A stretch of 64,000 nucleotides of DNA from Halobacillus halophilus (GTDB lineage: Bacteria > Bacillota > Bacilli > Bacillales > Halobacillaceae). The stretch lies in the NCBI RefSeq assembly GCF_020171985.1, contig NZ_JAIVAL010000001.1:496001-560000 (forward strand), written 5' to 3'. A program made the translations under genes and the position numbers. How positions within the stretch are numbered: position 1 is the first letter of the stretch; every line of letters starts with the position of its first letter. Under the pieces are notes generated by a model that was given only the letters and a program-made list of their open reading frames with translations, made no database searches and had not been told where the DNA came from. Below, piece after piece: positions 1 to 8,989 of the stretch.

Positions 1-460
1 GCTGAGAACTCGGCAAAAACTATTGATAAGAATACCAATTGTTTTCCGTACCATTCGGCTTTGTATTCGAGCAGAGGGGAACATCGACCAGCTCGCCTCA
101 CGAATCGATTTGGATCGTTTTCGATCCCCTTCGGGAAAGGATACGTTGAGCTTTTGCTAGTTTCTTTTCGGTCGTACGTAGGTATCGTGGGTTTTCATAG
201 GTGGTGCCATTCGAGAGAACAGCGAAGTCTTTCAATCCTAGATCAAAGCCAACATAGGCGTTGGATTTAGGAAGTTCCTGAATATCTGTTTTAACAAGAA
301 TCGATATAGAATATTTTGGTCGGATGGCGGCGAACCGTCGCACTCAAGATGCGGCCTTTCACTTCAAGACTCTTGGCAAATCTCTCAAGCCTCAGCTTAG
401 GCAGCTTGATTTTGCGATCCTGGATTGCAATATTTCCGTCGGTCTTCGACACGGCGCTTG
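1..460 (-). pseudogene. TnpB (RNA-guided nuclease family) pseudogene, frameshifted and internally deleted
   Basis: Translation from the minus strand gives typical TnpB pieces in several frames: a KIKLPKLR-type N-terminal beta region and KGRILSATVRR around 345-440, then the RuvC-I segment YVGFDLGLKDFAVLSNG and the helix KKLAKAQRILSRR in an open frame at 98-343. The sequence then jumps to the SKSIREASWSMF block around 75-120, so the bridge-helix region and RuvC-II part present at 22451-22912 are deleted. Compared with that copy, two bases are also missing before CTCGAATACAAA (near 61-80), which shifts the frame. The RuvC-I aspartate remains, but the protein cannot be made whole. The C-terminal part is beyond the left edge. 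Confidence 0.75.
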
Positions 461-487
461 AAGAGGGAGTCTTCTGCTGATGAATGA
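1..487 (-). mobile_element. Decayed IS605/IS1341-type TnpB element, cut by the window edge
   Basis: Reading leftward from about 487, this stretch contains an IS left end, a broken tnpB body, and then the window edge. The left-end block (about 430-487) matches the block at 22989-23033: both carry cttcgacac, cttgaagaggga and cttctgc before a gataaat/gatgaat junction. The two copies therefore belong to one family. No tnpA transposase is visible, so it resembles IS1341-type elements that carry only tnpB. It lies about 60 bp downstream of the SDR gene. The other end is outside the window. Confidence 0.75.
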
Positions 488-499
488 TAAATGGGCAAA

Positions 500-530
500 A
501 ATGCAGGGTGCCGTTAAAGCACCGACACCC
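500..530 (-). terminator. Weak terminator after the SDR gene
   Basis: On the minus strand a short stem (ggtgc/gcacc, 507-523) is followed by ATTTTTG. It lies just after the SDR stop. The stem is short, so the call is tentative. Confidence 0.35.
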
Positions 531-548
531 ACTGGAAAGTTAAAAACA

Positions 549-1343
549 TTATTTTTTATTGAATTGGCGTTCCATTGCTTTTTCCAGAAAAGCAGGGGCG
601 AAAGAATACATTTTACTACCTGAATTCATCCAGCCTGGCATGTTAATCTCTCTCTGTTTAGAGAATAAGTGATCAACTACCTTAGCCGCTACTTTATTTG
701 GATCCAGCATAAATCGATCTACTGCTTTTTCATAGCCTCCTGTAGGGTCTGCCTGATTAAAGAAATTCGTACGTACGGGCCCAAGGTTCACAGACGTCAC
801 ATAAACTCCCTGGCTTTCCACTTCCATACGGAGACCATTGGTAAAACCTATGACGGCATGTTTGGTAGCTGCATATACAGAGGACTTTGGAGTCGCTATT
901 TTGCCAGCTTGAGAAGCTATATTTATTATGTGTCCTCTCCCTTGCTGCAGGAAATGAGGGAGCAATTGATGAGTAGTTCGAAATAGGGATTTTACGTTGA
1001 TGGAAAGCATTCGATCGATATCCTGCCACTTTGCTTCTGAAACTAGATCGAAAACAGCCATCCCTGCATTGTTTATCAATCCATCAATTGATCCGTGATC
1101 ATAGCAGATTTGATCAATAACATCTTTCCATTCGGCATCGTTAGATAAATCAGCTTTGTACCAATAACAAGGTACGGAAAAGGCGGCTTCTATTTTTTCT
1201 TTTATAATGGCAAGGCGATCGGCAGACCTAGCAACTAAAATAGGTGTACCACCTTCACGTGCCACATGTATAGCTAAATATTTACCAATTCCACTTGAAG
1301 CTCCCGTTATTAAAACTTTTTTACCTTTAACCAATTCATTCAT
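549..1343 (-). CDS. yqjQ: Short-chain dehydrogenase/reductase, YqjQ-like
   Basis: This 264-residue protein is a classical SDR oxidoreductase using NAD(P)H; its substrate is unknown. Visible family features are the dinucleotide-binding motif TGASSGIGK near residue 13-21, the NNAG motif near 91, a catalytic Ser (IASQAG) near 143, and the YAATK motif containing catalytic Tyr and Lys near 157-161. The C-terminal PGWMNSGSKMY region is characteristic of the YqjQ/DltE-type group. The start follows an aggtgatgg ribosome site that overlaps the end of yqjP, seven bases upstream, so the two are probably co-transcribed as in B. subtilis. No transmembrane segment is evident. The family is secure; the substrate cannot be predicted. 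Confidence 0.88.
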   Translation of the reverse strand: MNELVKGKKVLITGASSGIGKYLAIHVAREGGTPILVARSADRLAIIKEKIEAAFSVPCYWYKADLSNDAEWKDVIDQICYDHGSIDGLINNAGMAVFDLVSEAKWQDIDRMLSINVKSLFRTTHQLLPHFLQQGRGHIINIASQAGKIATPKSSVYAATKHAVIGFTNGLRMEVESQGVYVTSVNLGPVRTNFFNQADPTGGYEKAVDRFMLDPNKVAAKVVDHLFSKQREINMPGWMNSGSKMYSFAPAFLEKAMERQFNKK

Positions 1344-1350
1344 ATAACCA

Positions 1351-2316
1351 TCACCTGTTTACATAATAATATTTTTGTTCACCTGAATATTCGGCGATCA
1401 CTGCTCTTTTGTTTTCTAAGTAATCCAACTGGCCTATCGTTTCAGACATCGTCAGGCCAAACTGACTTTCTATATGTTTGGGAAACAAAAGCCTGCATAC
1501 ATCATATGCACATAATCTCTCTTCTTCAAACATATTCAGGACTTTCAGTGCACGCTCTTCCTGCTTTTTAAGACGCTGAATGATTAGTTCATCTGTGTTC
1601 TGAAACGTCTTCCCGTGGCCCGGATAAACCATTTGAATATTTTTATCCAATAATTTCTCCATAGAAGCCCGGTATTGCAGAAGGGGACGTGGACGATCTT
1701 TCTCCATCCCGTAAGGAGGTTCTAACAACGGATTGGAAGAGATGTGAGCAAGCAGATGATCACCGCCAATGAAGGATCCATCAGCCTGTCGATAAAACGA
1801 GATATGGCTCTGAGCATGTCCAGGGGTTTCTATTGTTACCCATTCCTCGTGCCCTGGAATCCTGTCTCCTTCCAAAAGTTCAAATGTCAGTGTGCCTTCT
1901 GCGCTCCATTTCAAGGGCTTACGAAGAGACTTGAGCAATCCTAAATATTGCTCCGGCACCCCCGATTCTTTATACATTCGGTAAAAAAATTCCTCATATC
2001 TCAAAAAGAAAGCTTCTTCTCTTTCAAGCCATGGTTTTAACTTGGGATGAGCAGCAACAGTGCTCAGATTAGGAAAATGTTCGATCAATCCCATATGATC
2101 CGGGTGGTGGTGGGTTAGTACAATCTGATCTATATCACGGGGGCTGTAACCCAGTTCTTTTAACTGAATTATTAATTCATTCCAGGCAGCATCGGTTTTC
2201 ACTCCTGCATCTACCAGAGTGAGTCGATCGCCTTTCAGCAAGTAAAGGTGTACGTCTCCCACTGCATAAGGGGTTGGGAGTGTTATTTGATAAATAGCAT
2301 CTTTTAAGGTTTTCAT
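1351..2316 (-). CDS. yqjP: Metallo-beta-lactamase-fold hydrolase, YqjP-like
   Basis: This 321-residue MBL-fold hydrolase carries the zinc motif THHHPDHMG near residue 70-78, later ligands in PGHAQSH and GGDH, and a final H in YPGHGK, so both metal sites look intact. A C-terminal winged-helix-like extension follows, as in the glyoxalase-II/LACTB2-like subgroup. A longer frame opens at a TTG at 2331, but the ATG at 2316 is preferred because ggagga sits 9 bases before it. It heads a two-gene unit with yqjQ. A FadR-like dyad lies just upstream at 2334-2351, suggesting a link to acyl-CoA metabolism, but the true substrate is unknown. Confidence 0.87.
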   Translation of the reverse strand: MKTLKDAIYQITLPTPYAVGDVHLYLLKGDRLTLVDAGVKTDAAWNELIIQLKELGYSPRDIDQIVLTHHHPDHMGLIEHFPNLSTVAAHPKLKPWLEREEAFFLRYEEFFYRMYKESGVPEQYLGLLKSLRKPLKWSAEGTLTFELLEGDRIPGHEEWVTIETPGHAQSHISFYRQADGSFIGGDHLLAHISSNPLLEPPYGMEKDRPRPLLQYRASMEKLLDKNIQMVYPGHGKTFQNTDELIIQRLKKQEERALKVLNMFEEERLCAYDVCRLLFPKHIESQFGLTMSETIGQLDYLENKRAVIAEYSGEQKYYYVNR

Positions 2317-2333
2317 TCGGAAATCCTCCAAAC

Positions 2334-2351
2334 TGAATGAACATTCATTTT
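2334..2351 (-). promoter_or_regulatory. Candidate FadR-type operator upstream of yqjP
   Basis: TGAATGAACATTCATTTT is an imperfect dyad that matches about 15 of 18 positions of the FadR consensus known in B. subtilis (TGAATGA-MTAN-TCATTCA). It sits directly upstream of the yqjP ribosome-binding site, where a bound repressor could block transcription. Evidence is sequence only, and fadR itself is not in the window. Confidence 0.45.
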
Positions 2352-2539
2352 ATAACCATTGTAGCACGCTTTCGTGATAGTTTCCTGCTGATTTCAAAAA
2401 TATCTCTACTATTTTTTTAATTTATAATATTCTTTCTAGTGAAACATTTTCAAGAAGTCTTCAAATCCATGTCTCCAGCTATTATACTTTAACGCGTTAT
2501 TGTAAAATTATTAGCCTTGTTAATTTAAGGAGGAAACTC

Positions 2540-4069
2540 ATGGAACACCAAGAAAATAGAAGTCGTACCGTACGTATACTGGACTGGATTGAACGTGTGG
2601 GAAACAAACTGCCCCACCCGGTAACGTTATTTGCTATATTTGCTTTTCTTGTCATACTAGCTTCCTGGATCTTTTCAACTATTGGTATTCAAGTAAAAGA
2701 TCCTGCAACTGGAGATACTCTTGAAGTTACCAATTTATTATCTAGCGAAGGAATCAAATACATTTTTGAAAGTATGGTAGAGAACTTTGTAGGATTCGCT
2801 CCACTTGGAACCGTTCTAGTTACAATGCTGGGAATCGGAGTGGCTGAAAGATCCGGTCTTATCAGCGCAATGCTAAGAGGGCTGGTGACCTCTGTGCCAC
2901 GTTCTTTCATGACAGCTGCTCTTGTATTTGGAGGCATCATGTCAAGTATGGCTGCAGACGCAGGTTACGTAGTGCTTACGCCGCTTGGTGCTGTTCTATT
3001 TGCCGGGTTAGGCCGTCATCCTTTAGCTGGATTAGCTGCAGCTTTTGCCGGTGTATCTGCCGGGTTCAGCGCTAACTTGCTTCTTACTTCGCTGGATCCC
3101 TTACTCGGTGAGTTAACAAAGGAGGCCGCCAAAACCATTGACCCTGCCTATGCAGAAAATATTCTTTACACTATGAACTATTATTTTATGATTGTGTCTG
3201 TTTTTGTGCTAACTCTTGTTGGAACACTTATAACGGATAAACTCGTTGAACCAAGACTTGGAACTTACCAAGGCGGAGTGAAAGAAGAGGTCAATTATGT
3301 AACGAAACTTGAAAAGAAAGGAATGCTTGGAGCACTTCTGGCGCTCATCATCACAATAGCACTACTGTCTCTCCTTGTAGTCCCTTCTTGGGGTCCGATG
3401 AGAAATCCTGACGACTTTCTTGCCTCCCCTTTCTTCCATAGTCTTGTACCTATTATCCTGCTCATTTTCTTTATTCCTGGTTTGGTCTATGGAAAGATAA
3501 CAAAAGAAATTAAAAATGATAAAGATGTCGCCAATCAAATGTCAGATACAATGGCGACCATGGGAATGTATATTGTTCTTGCTTTTACAGCAGGGCAATT
3601 TGTTGCGTATTTCACGCATACCAATATGGGGAAAGTAATCGCTGTAAGTGGAGCTGAATTCCTGGATGCTATTGGTTTGAATGGAATTGGTTTGATTATC
3701 GCGTTCATATTCGTGGCGGCTTTCATAAACCTGTTTATAGGAAGCTCTTCCGCAAAATGGGCCATTATGGCACCGGTTTTTGTTCCATTAATGATGCAGC
3801 TTGGCTACTCACCTGAGCTGACTACTCTAGCGTACAGAATTGCCGATTCAACTACGAATATCATTTCACCATTGATGCCATATTTCGCCATAGTAATTGC
3901 GTTTGCTCAAAAGTACGATAAAAATGTAGGAATCGGAACTTTGATTTCGACCATGCTCCCTTATTCCATTGGTTTCTTTATTATTTGGGTCGTTATGCTA
4001 TTCATTTGGATGCTGACTGGATATCCGATTGGTCCAGATGCCGGCTTCTTTTATGAACCGAACAATTAA
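2540..4069 (+). CDS. AbgT-family transporter
   Basis: This 509-residue integral membrane protein resembles AbgT/p-aminobenzoyl-glutamate transporters of the ion transporter superfamily. The N-terminal RILDWIERVGNKLPHPVTLF is the usual AbgT opening, followed by many hydrophobic helices, a re-entrant-type segment AGVSAGFSANLL near residue 170-181, and the FINLFIGSSSAKWA segment near 400-413 that corresponds to the second family hairpin. Strong ribosome site aaggaggaaactc before the ATG. Members import p-aminobenzoyl-glutamate or export sulfonamides; which applies here is not visible. It converges on a RocB/YqjN-type M20 hydrolase, echoing the E. coli abgABT arrangement of transporter plus M20 amidohydrolases. 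In B. subtilis proI occupies this region instead. Confidence 0.88.
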   Translation: MEHQENRSRTVRILDWIERVGNKLPHPVTLFAIFAFLVILASWIFSTIGIQVKDPATGDTLEVTNLLSSEGIKYIFESMVENFVGFAPLGTVLVTMLGIGVAERSGLISAMLRGLVTSVPRSFMTAALVFGGIMSSMAADAGYVVLTPLGAVLFAGLGRHPLAGLAAAFAGVSAGFSANLLLTSLDPLLGELTKEAAKTIDPAYAENILYTMNYYFMIVSVFVLTLVGTLITDKLVEPRLGTYQGGVKEEVNYVTKLEKKGMLGALLALIITIALLSLLVVPSWGPMRNPDDFLASPFFHSLVPIILLIFFIPGLVYGKITKEIKNDKDVANQMSDTMATMGMYIVLAFTAGQFVAYFTHTNMGKVIAVSGAEFLDAIGLNGIGLIIAFIFVAAFINLFIGSSSAKWAIMAPVFVPLMMQLGYSPELTTLAYRIADSTTNIISPLMPYFAIVIAFAQKYDKNVGIGTLISTMLPYSIGFFIIWVVMLFIWMLTGYPIGPDAGFFYEPNN

Positions 4070-4075
4070 CATTAC

Positions 4076-4111
4076 AAATGGCCGGATGCCTGACAGCATC
4101 CAGCCATTTTT
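4076..4111. terminator. Bidirectional terminator between abgT-like gene and yqjN
   Basis: A stem of aaatggc-ggatgc and gcatcc-gccattt with a short loop is flanked by A and T runs on both strands. It lies between two convergent genes and could serve both. Confidence 0.8.
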
Positions 4112-5726
4112 ATGATTTAAAAAAATGATGGATTGTTTCCGTTAAGATCTCTGGAAGCTTATCAAAACTGTAGGTTAGTTCAAGTCGTTCTGTCCACTGG
4201 TGGGCGTCTCTGCCACGTGGCCCAATATTTATGATAGGCATCGTAATGGTTTCCATAATTTTAGCAGGCAATTCATACCCTTTTCCTTGTATAGGCATCT
4301 GATTAAGTAAATGATCAATGGAAGATTTCATAGACACCGGTCCAATAAAGCTCAAATCAGAAAGCCCTGTGAAATATTCCACTTCAGTCAGCTTCACTCC
4401 AAATTTGTTGCGAGCTGTCTCGATAGCCTTTTTCGCACCGCTTTGGATAAGCGGGTCATGTTGAGAAGACACCGATGGATAGAAAGGAGGGCTGTAGAAT
4501 AAAACAATCATTGGACTGATATCTTTACATAGTGAAGCAAGATTTTGCACAAGACTCGTAGAAAAATCACGGTCTCCTTCATCCCGTTGATTAATCAGGC
4601 GGTTTTGCCGACGCTCCACTTCCCTCGTCCCATACCGTTCAACCGCTTCTTTGTATAATTGTTCGTAGGTCAGGATCTGAATTTCCGGTGAAAAATTCGA
4701 CGTTTGCGTGCCTTCTAAATAAAAAGAGGCCTGGTGATGGTAATGATTAATGATTTTAGCACGGGCACGCTGGGCAGCCAGTAACAATTTTTCGTTCAAC
4801 TGTTCAATGGTCTGCTTCATATATAAGACATTATACATTGCTACAGCTGACTGTGGCGTTTGAACGGAATAATGATGCTTCAAGTCACGCTGCATTAGAC
4901 TAATAGGAGGAGGTGTTCTTTCCCCATCGACCTGTTCAATAAAAGTTTCGTTCAACTCCATCTCCTGTGCAATATAGCTGACCATCAAGTTAGCATTCAG
5001 ACCAGCAAAAGGCTCGCCGGCATGAGTTTCTTTCCCGTAGCAGAAGAAACCGGGGAGTGTCTTCCCAATTGATCCCGTATATAGATAATTAGCTGGATCA
5101 CCTGGATATTTGCTAAACATTGGTTCTCCATTGATGGCTGTTTTATAAATCAGATTTTCTTTATCTTTTATCTCTGCAAGAGCCGGCAAAGCGGCTAGCA
5201 TTCCTTCCGAATTGACTTCTTCATCAGGTACAGCTACAAGCAGTAAATTTCCATCAAACTCCCCTTCCATTGCTTTTTCCAACATTGAAAGGTGCAGGGT
5301 TAATCCTGCTTTCATATCCATAATTCCGCGGCCGAATAACCAGTCTCCTGTCAATAAATCCTTTGCGGCATCTTTAGGCAGCACGCTAGGGTTTTTATGA
5401 AGCTCCTGTGTTAATTCTTTGGGATAAAAAGCCAAATTCTGCCAGGATCCATAATCTTCGACACCAACCACATCTGCGTGGGCAATGAGAACAATTGTAT
5501 CTTTTGCTTCTCCTTGTTTTACAAGGGCAGTTAACAACTGTCGTCCGTCATCCAAAGGGTGAAGGTTTAAGTGTTCAGGATGATCCTGATAATATTTACG
5601 ATCTTCTAAAATATAATATAAGTATTCAATAATTGCGATCTCCGCATTACTCCCTGTAATACTTGGATATTCTACTAATGAACATAGTAGATCGGTTAAC
5701 TGTTCTTTTGTCTGCCACTGTCCCAT
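4110..5726 (-). CDS. yqjN: M20-family hydrolase, YqjN/RocB-like
   Basis: This 538-residue cytoplasmic protein belongs to the RocB/YqjN branch of M20 metallo-amidohydrolases. Metal-site motifs are present: LIAHADVVG near residue 80-88, GRGIMDMKAG near 132-141 and VPDEEVNSEGM near 160-170. A long C-terminal half with PPFYPS and FTGLSDLSF is typical of the RocB subgroup and makes it longer than ordinary M20 peptidases. The start follows aaggagtgtaaaac. RocB is tied to arginine degradation, but YqjN has no established reaction, so the substrate is open. It converges on an AbgT-type transporter, which suggests hydrolysis of an imported amide or peptide (inference). Confidence 0.85.
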   Translation of the reverse strand: MGQWQTKEQLTDLLCSLVEYPSITGSNAEIAIIEYLYYILEDRKYYQDHPEHLNLHPLDDGRQLLTALVKQGEAKDTIVLIAHADVVGVEDYGSWQNLAFYPKELTQELHKNPSVLPKDAAKDLLTGDWLFGRGIMDMKAGLTLHLSMLEKAMEGEFDGNLLLVAVPDEEVNSEGMLAALPALAEIKDKENLIYKTAINGEPMFSKYPGDPANYLYTGSIGKTLPGFFCYGKETHAGEPFAGLNANLMVSYIAQEMELNETFIEQVDGERTPPPISLMQRDLKHHYSVQTPQSAVAMYNVLYMKQTIEQLNEKLLLAAQRARAKIINHYHHQASFYLEGTQTSNFSPEIQILTYEQLYKEAVERYGTREVERRQNRLINQRDEGDRDFSTSLVQNLASLCKDISPMIVLFYSPPFYPSVSSQHDPLIQSGAKKAIETARNKFGVKLTEVEYFTGLSDLSFIGPVSMKSSIDHLLNQMPIQGKGYELPAKIMETITMPIINIGPRGRDAHQWTERLELTYSFDKLPEILTETIHHFFKS

Positions 5727-5807
5727 GTTTTACACTCCTTATTGACTTTTTCTGGTTTTTCGAACACAATCAAACTCAAGGTCCAACCTGAATAAGAGGT
5801 GAACTTT

Positions 5808-6563
5808 ATGAATACAACACTTATCTACGCTCACCGGGGAGCAAGCTCCCTTGCACCGGAAAATACGATGGCCGCTTTTGAATTAGCTCGCTCCGCTCAA
5901 GCTGAAGGGATTGAAACAGACATTCAGTTAACGAAGGATCAAATTCCAGTGCTTATTCATGATGAAAACTTACGCAGAACAACAAACGGCACGGGATTTG
6001 TACAGGATTATACATATACAGAACTGCGCCTGCTTGATGCTGGAAGCTGGTTTTCCCCAGAATTTTCTGATTGTTATATTGTAACATTAGACGAATTCCT
6101 TCGATGGTTCAAGGAGCAGCCTATGTTTCTTAATGCAGAATTAAAAACAAATGTAATTGAATATAAAGATATTGAAAGAATCGTTTATGAAGCTTTAAAG
6201 AAATATAATGTAGTCGAACGGACCGTTATTTCCAGTTTTAATTCGGACACCCTTATCCGTATGAAGCAGATTAACCCTTCCATTAAAACGGCTTTTCTAA
6301 CCTCTACGAAGATGATTAATCTCCCGGACTATGCAAAGTCTTTAGGAGCAGATGCTCTTCATGTTAAGCACCGATTATTAGATAAAAAATTAGTCAAAAG
6401 CTGTCAAAAAGAAAAGTTAAATCTGCGGGTTTATACAGTCAATCGCCCTTCTCATATGAAGAAATGTTATCAATTAGGGATTGATGGTATTTTTACTGAT
6501 TTTCCCCATCAGGCACTGGAATATCGAAAGCTTATTCTTAACAACAGGAAAGGGTTCTTCTAA
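5808..6563 (+). CDS. Glycerophosphodiester phosphodiesterase
   Basis: This 251-residue GDPD-family enzyme would hydrolyse glycerophosphodiesters to glycerol-3-phosphate and an alcohol. It starts with YAHRGASSLAPENTMAAF (catalytic His and Arg, then the metal-binding ETD of GIETDIQLT) and has IHDENLRRTTNGTG with the second catalytic His. The C-terminal GIDGIFTDFP is a family hallmark. There is no signal peptide, so it is probably cytoplasmic. The ATG at 5808 is favoured over the GTG at 5799 because gaggtg lies just before it. The stop overlaps the next start by one base (TAATG), so it is translationally coupled to the glycosyltransferase. Confidence 0.9.
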   Translation: MNTTLIYAHRGASSLAPENTMAAFELARSAQAEGIETDIQLTKDQIPVLIHDENLRRTTNGTGFVQDYTYTELRLLDAGSWFSPEFSDCYIVTLDEFLRWFKEQPMFLNAELKTNVIEYKDIERIVYEALKKYNVVERTVISSFNSDTLIRMKQINPSIKTAFLTSTKMINLPDYAKSLGADALHVKHRLLDKKLVKSCQKEKLNLRVYTVNRPSHMKKCYQLGIDGIFTDFPHQALEYRKLILNNRKGFF

Positions 6564-7717
6564 TGTTCTGGTTATTAACATTGATCTTCGTATTCTGGAC
6601 GATAATCCTTGTCGATTTTCAAAAGGGGTTTAAAACTCTGCCTTCAATTGACCATCTGCCCTTCAAAGATGAAAAATCACTAATATCCATTATTATTGCG
6701 GCTAAAGATGAGGAAAAATCCATTAAACAGACTGTCGAAACTCTTCTGGAGCAAAAATACGTGAATCTTGAAATCCTGGCCGTCAATGATCGATCTACTG
6801 ACTCGACTGGCTCTATTATTGAAAACCTCGCTGATCAGCATGCAAATGTCCACGCTATCACGATTGAGAGCTTACCATCCGGATGGCTGGGTAAGAACCA
6901 TGCCCTCCATATAGGAGCGCAACAGTCTAAGGGAACCTACTTATTATTTACCGATGCGGACATCTACTTCCATGAAAATGTGGTCTCCAAAGCTGTCACC
7001 TATTTAAAAAATGAAAACCTGGATCATTTAACCGCTGCCCCCAATCTCAGGGCCGGTTCTTTTTTTCTAAAAGGGTTAATTTCGTTCTTCCTTTTTGGAT
7101 TTGGATATTTAAAACGGCCCTGGACAGCTAATCACCCCTCCCAAAAAGGGGGGATGGGGGTAGGTGCTTTTCAACTTCTGACTAAAGCATGTTATGAAGG
7201 AATTGGGGGTCACCATGCGATTCGTTTCAGACCGGATGACGATCTAGCCATGGGTCTGCGCATTAAAAAAGCAGGCTACAGACAGAACCTGGTGACCGCA
7301 TTACGAAGCTTATCTGTGGAGTGGTACCCTGACCTTCCTTCTGCTTTTAAGGGTTTCGAAAAAAACGCGTTTGCCGGTTTGAATTATTCCGTTTTGTTTG
7401 CTCTGCTAGCCATCGCAGGTGTATTTACTTCTCAAATTCTTCCGTTTATCACCATTTGGAGCAGCCATCTTCCACTTCAAATAGTTAGTGCTTTTATCAT
7501 CGGTTTGTTATTTTATTTATATGCGTTAACCACGCGGCACCTTACTACATATTCCAAATGGATTGTCTTAGGACTGCCCATTTTCGCCGTGTTATTTATT
7601 TATATGCTCTCTAGAGCACTGGTTCTGACTTTTCTTCGTGGCGGTATTGAGTGGCGTGGTAGTCGCTATTCATTAAAGGAGCTTAAGAAATATTATCGTA
7701 ACTCTAAGGAGGAATAG
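6563..7717 (+). CDS. Membrane glycosyltransferase, family 2
   Basis: This 384-residue protein has one N-terminal membrane helix (residues 1-20), a GT-A domain, and at least three C-terminal helices (about 270-360). GT2 features are [10 protein letters not shown] near 41, [10 protein letters not shown] near 75-84 with the nucleotide-binding Asp, and FTDADIYF near 130-137, the DxD-type metal motif. [18 protein letters not shown] near 222-239 is the acceptor/ED-type region. It resembles CrtQ/HpnB-like enzymes that glycosylate lipids or carotenoids, but the acceptor is not predictable. It is coupled to the upstream GDPD by a TAATG overlap and lies two bases before namA, so the three form one operon. 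Confidence 0.85.
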   Translation: MFWLLTLIFVFWTIILVDFQKGFKTLPSIDHLPFKDEKSLISIIIAAKDEEKSIKQTVETLLEQKYVNLEILAVNDRSTDSTGSIIENLADQHANVHAITIESLPSGWLGKNHALHIGAQQSKGTYLLFTDADIYFHENVVSKAVTYLKNENLDHLTAAPNLRAGSFFLKGLISFFLFGFGYLKRPWTANHPSQKGGMGVGAFQLLTKACYEGIGGHHAIRFRPDDDLAMGLRIKKAGYRQNLVTALRSLSVEWYPDLPSAFKGFEKNAFAGLNYSVLFALLAIAGVFTSQILPFITIWSSHLPLQIVSAFIIGLLFYLYALTTRHLTTYSKWIVLGLPIFAVLFIYMLSRALVLTFLRGGIEWRGSRYSLKELKKYYRNSKEE

Positions 7718-7719
7718 TT

Positions 7720-8736
7720 TTGAAACATTTATTATTTTCACCCTATACCATAAAAAATGTAACCTTGAAAAATAGGATAGTCATGTCCCCTATGTGTATG
7801 TACTCTTCACATAATCAGGATGGACATACTCAGCCTTTTCACTTAGCCCATTATGAAAGCCGGGCTGCCGGCCAAGTTGGTCTTGTTATGACTGAAGCAA
7901 CGTCGGTGACTCCTGAAGGACGAATTTCACATGAAGACCTTGGAATTTGGTCTGATGATCATACTGAAGGTCTATCTACTCTGACTGAATCCATTCACCG
8001 TCATGGGGCAAAGGCAGGAATCCAGCTTGCTCATGCAGGGCGGAAAGCTAATTTGCATAGTGACATATATGCTCCAAGCGCTGCACCCTTTAACGAGTCC
8101 CTAAAAACACCTGTGGAGATGGATGAACAGAAAATCAGTTCTACGGTTCAATCTTTCAAAGAAGGTGCACAACGTGCAAAAGAGGCAGGGTTTGATATTA
8201 TTGAGCTCCACGGAGCGCATGGATATTTAATTAACCAGTTTTTGTCTCCTCTCACCAATTTCAGGAAGGATAAATATGGTGGTTCTCGTGAGAAACGTTA
8301 TAGATTTTTATCCGAAATTATTGATGCTGTACGAGATACATGGACAGGACCATTGTTCGTTAGAATTTCCGGAGCAGAATATCATGAAAATGGAAATAAA
8401 ATGGAGGATTTTATCTACTTTGCTGAAAAAATGAAAGCTCAAGGTGTCAATTTGATTGATGTGAGCTCTGGAGGAGTTGTACCCGCACCTATCGAGCCCT
8501 ACCCAGGTTATCAAGTTAAATATGCCGAGAAGATAAGATTTGAAGCAGGAATTGCCACCGGAGCGGTGGGGCTGATTACAAGTGGTAATCAGGCAGAAGA
8601 AATCTTACGAAATGAACGAGCTGATCTCATCTTTCTAGCTCGTTCGTTGTTAAAGAACCCTTACTGGCCAAAACAAGCAGCAGATGAACTTGGATACAAA
8701 CTTGAAGGACCTAGACAATATAACAGAGCGTGGTGA
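7720..8736 (+). CDS. namA: NADPH dehydrogenase, old yellow enzyme family
   Basis: This 338-residue FMN enzyme is an orthologue of B. subtilis YqjM/NamA, the OYE class that reduces activated C=C bonds in alpha,beta-unsaturated carbonyls with NADPH. Visible motifs are [11 protein letters not shown] (with the Cys that tunes the flavin), QLAHAGRKA near 106-114, [16 protein letters not shown] near 167-182 (active-site His pair) and a C-terminal [12 protein letters not shown]. The frame opens at a TTG 8 bases after aaggagg; no nearer ATG fits. Genomic position between yqjN and rnz agrees with B. subtilis. The physiological substrate is unsettled, possibly electrophile detoxification. Confidence 0.93.
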   Translation: MKHLLFSPYTIKNVTLKNRIVMSPMCMYSSHNQDGHTQPFHLAHYESRAAGQVGLVMTEATSVTPEGRISHEDLGIWSDDHTEGLSTLTESIHRHGAKAGIQLAHAGRKANLHSDIYAPSAAPFNESLKTPVEMDEQKISSTVQSFKEGAQRAKEAGFDIIELHGAHGYLINQFLSPLTNFRKDKYGGSREKRYRFLSEIIDAVRDTWTGPLFVRISGAEYHENGNKMEDFIYFAEKMKAQGVNLIDVSSGGVVPAPIEPYPGYQVKYAEKIRFEAGIATGAVGLITSGNQAEEILRNERADLIFLARSLLKNPYWPKQAADELGYKLEGPRQYNRAW

Positions 8737-8989
8737 ATCATTTGATATCAGCAGAATCTTGTGCCCCTGATTCATGCAAAGCTTGAGAAAACTATTTTAT
8801 TAAATAACTTGGATTCGTGAATCTAAGTAAAAACGCGCCTATAATCTGAGGATTACTCAGGGAAAATTTATAAAGCTTTAAAAATAGCCTCTCACTATAT
8901 TGTATGATATCCATAAGTAACATTTCTCTGATAGTAAGTGTTTTAATAGGCTTCAGGTGGTATGATGTGATTAGTAGGAGGGAGTTCTA

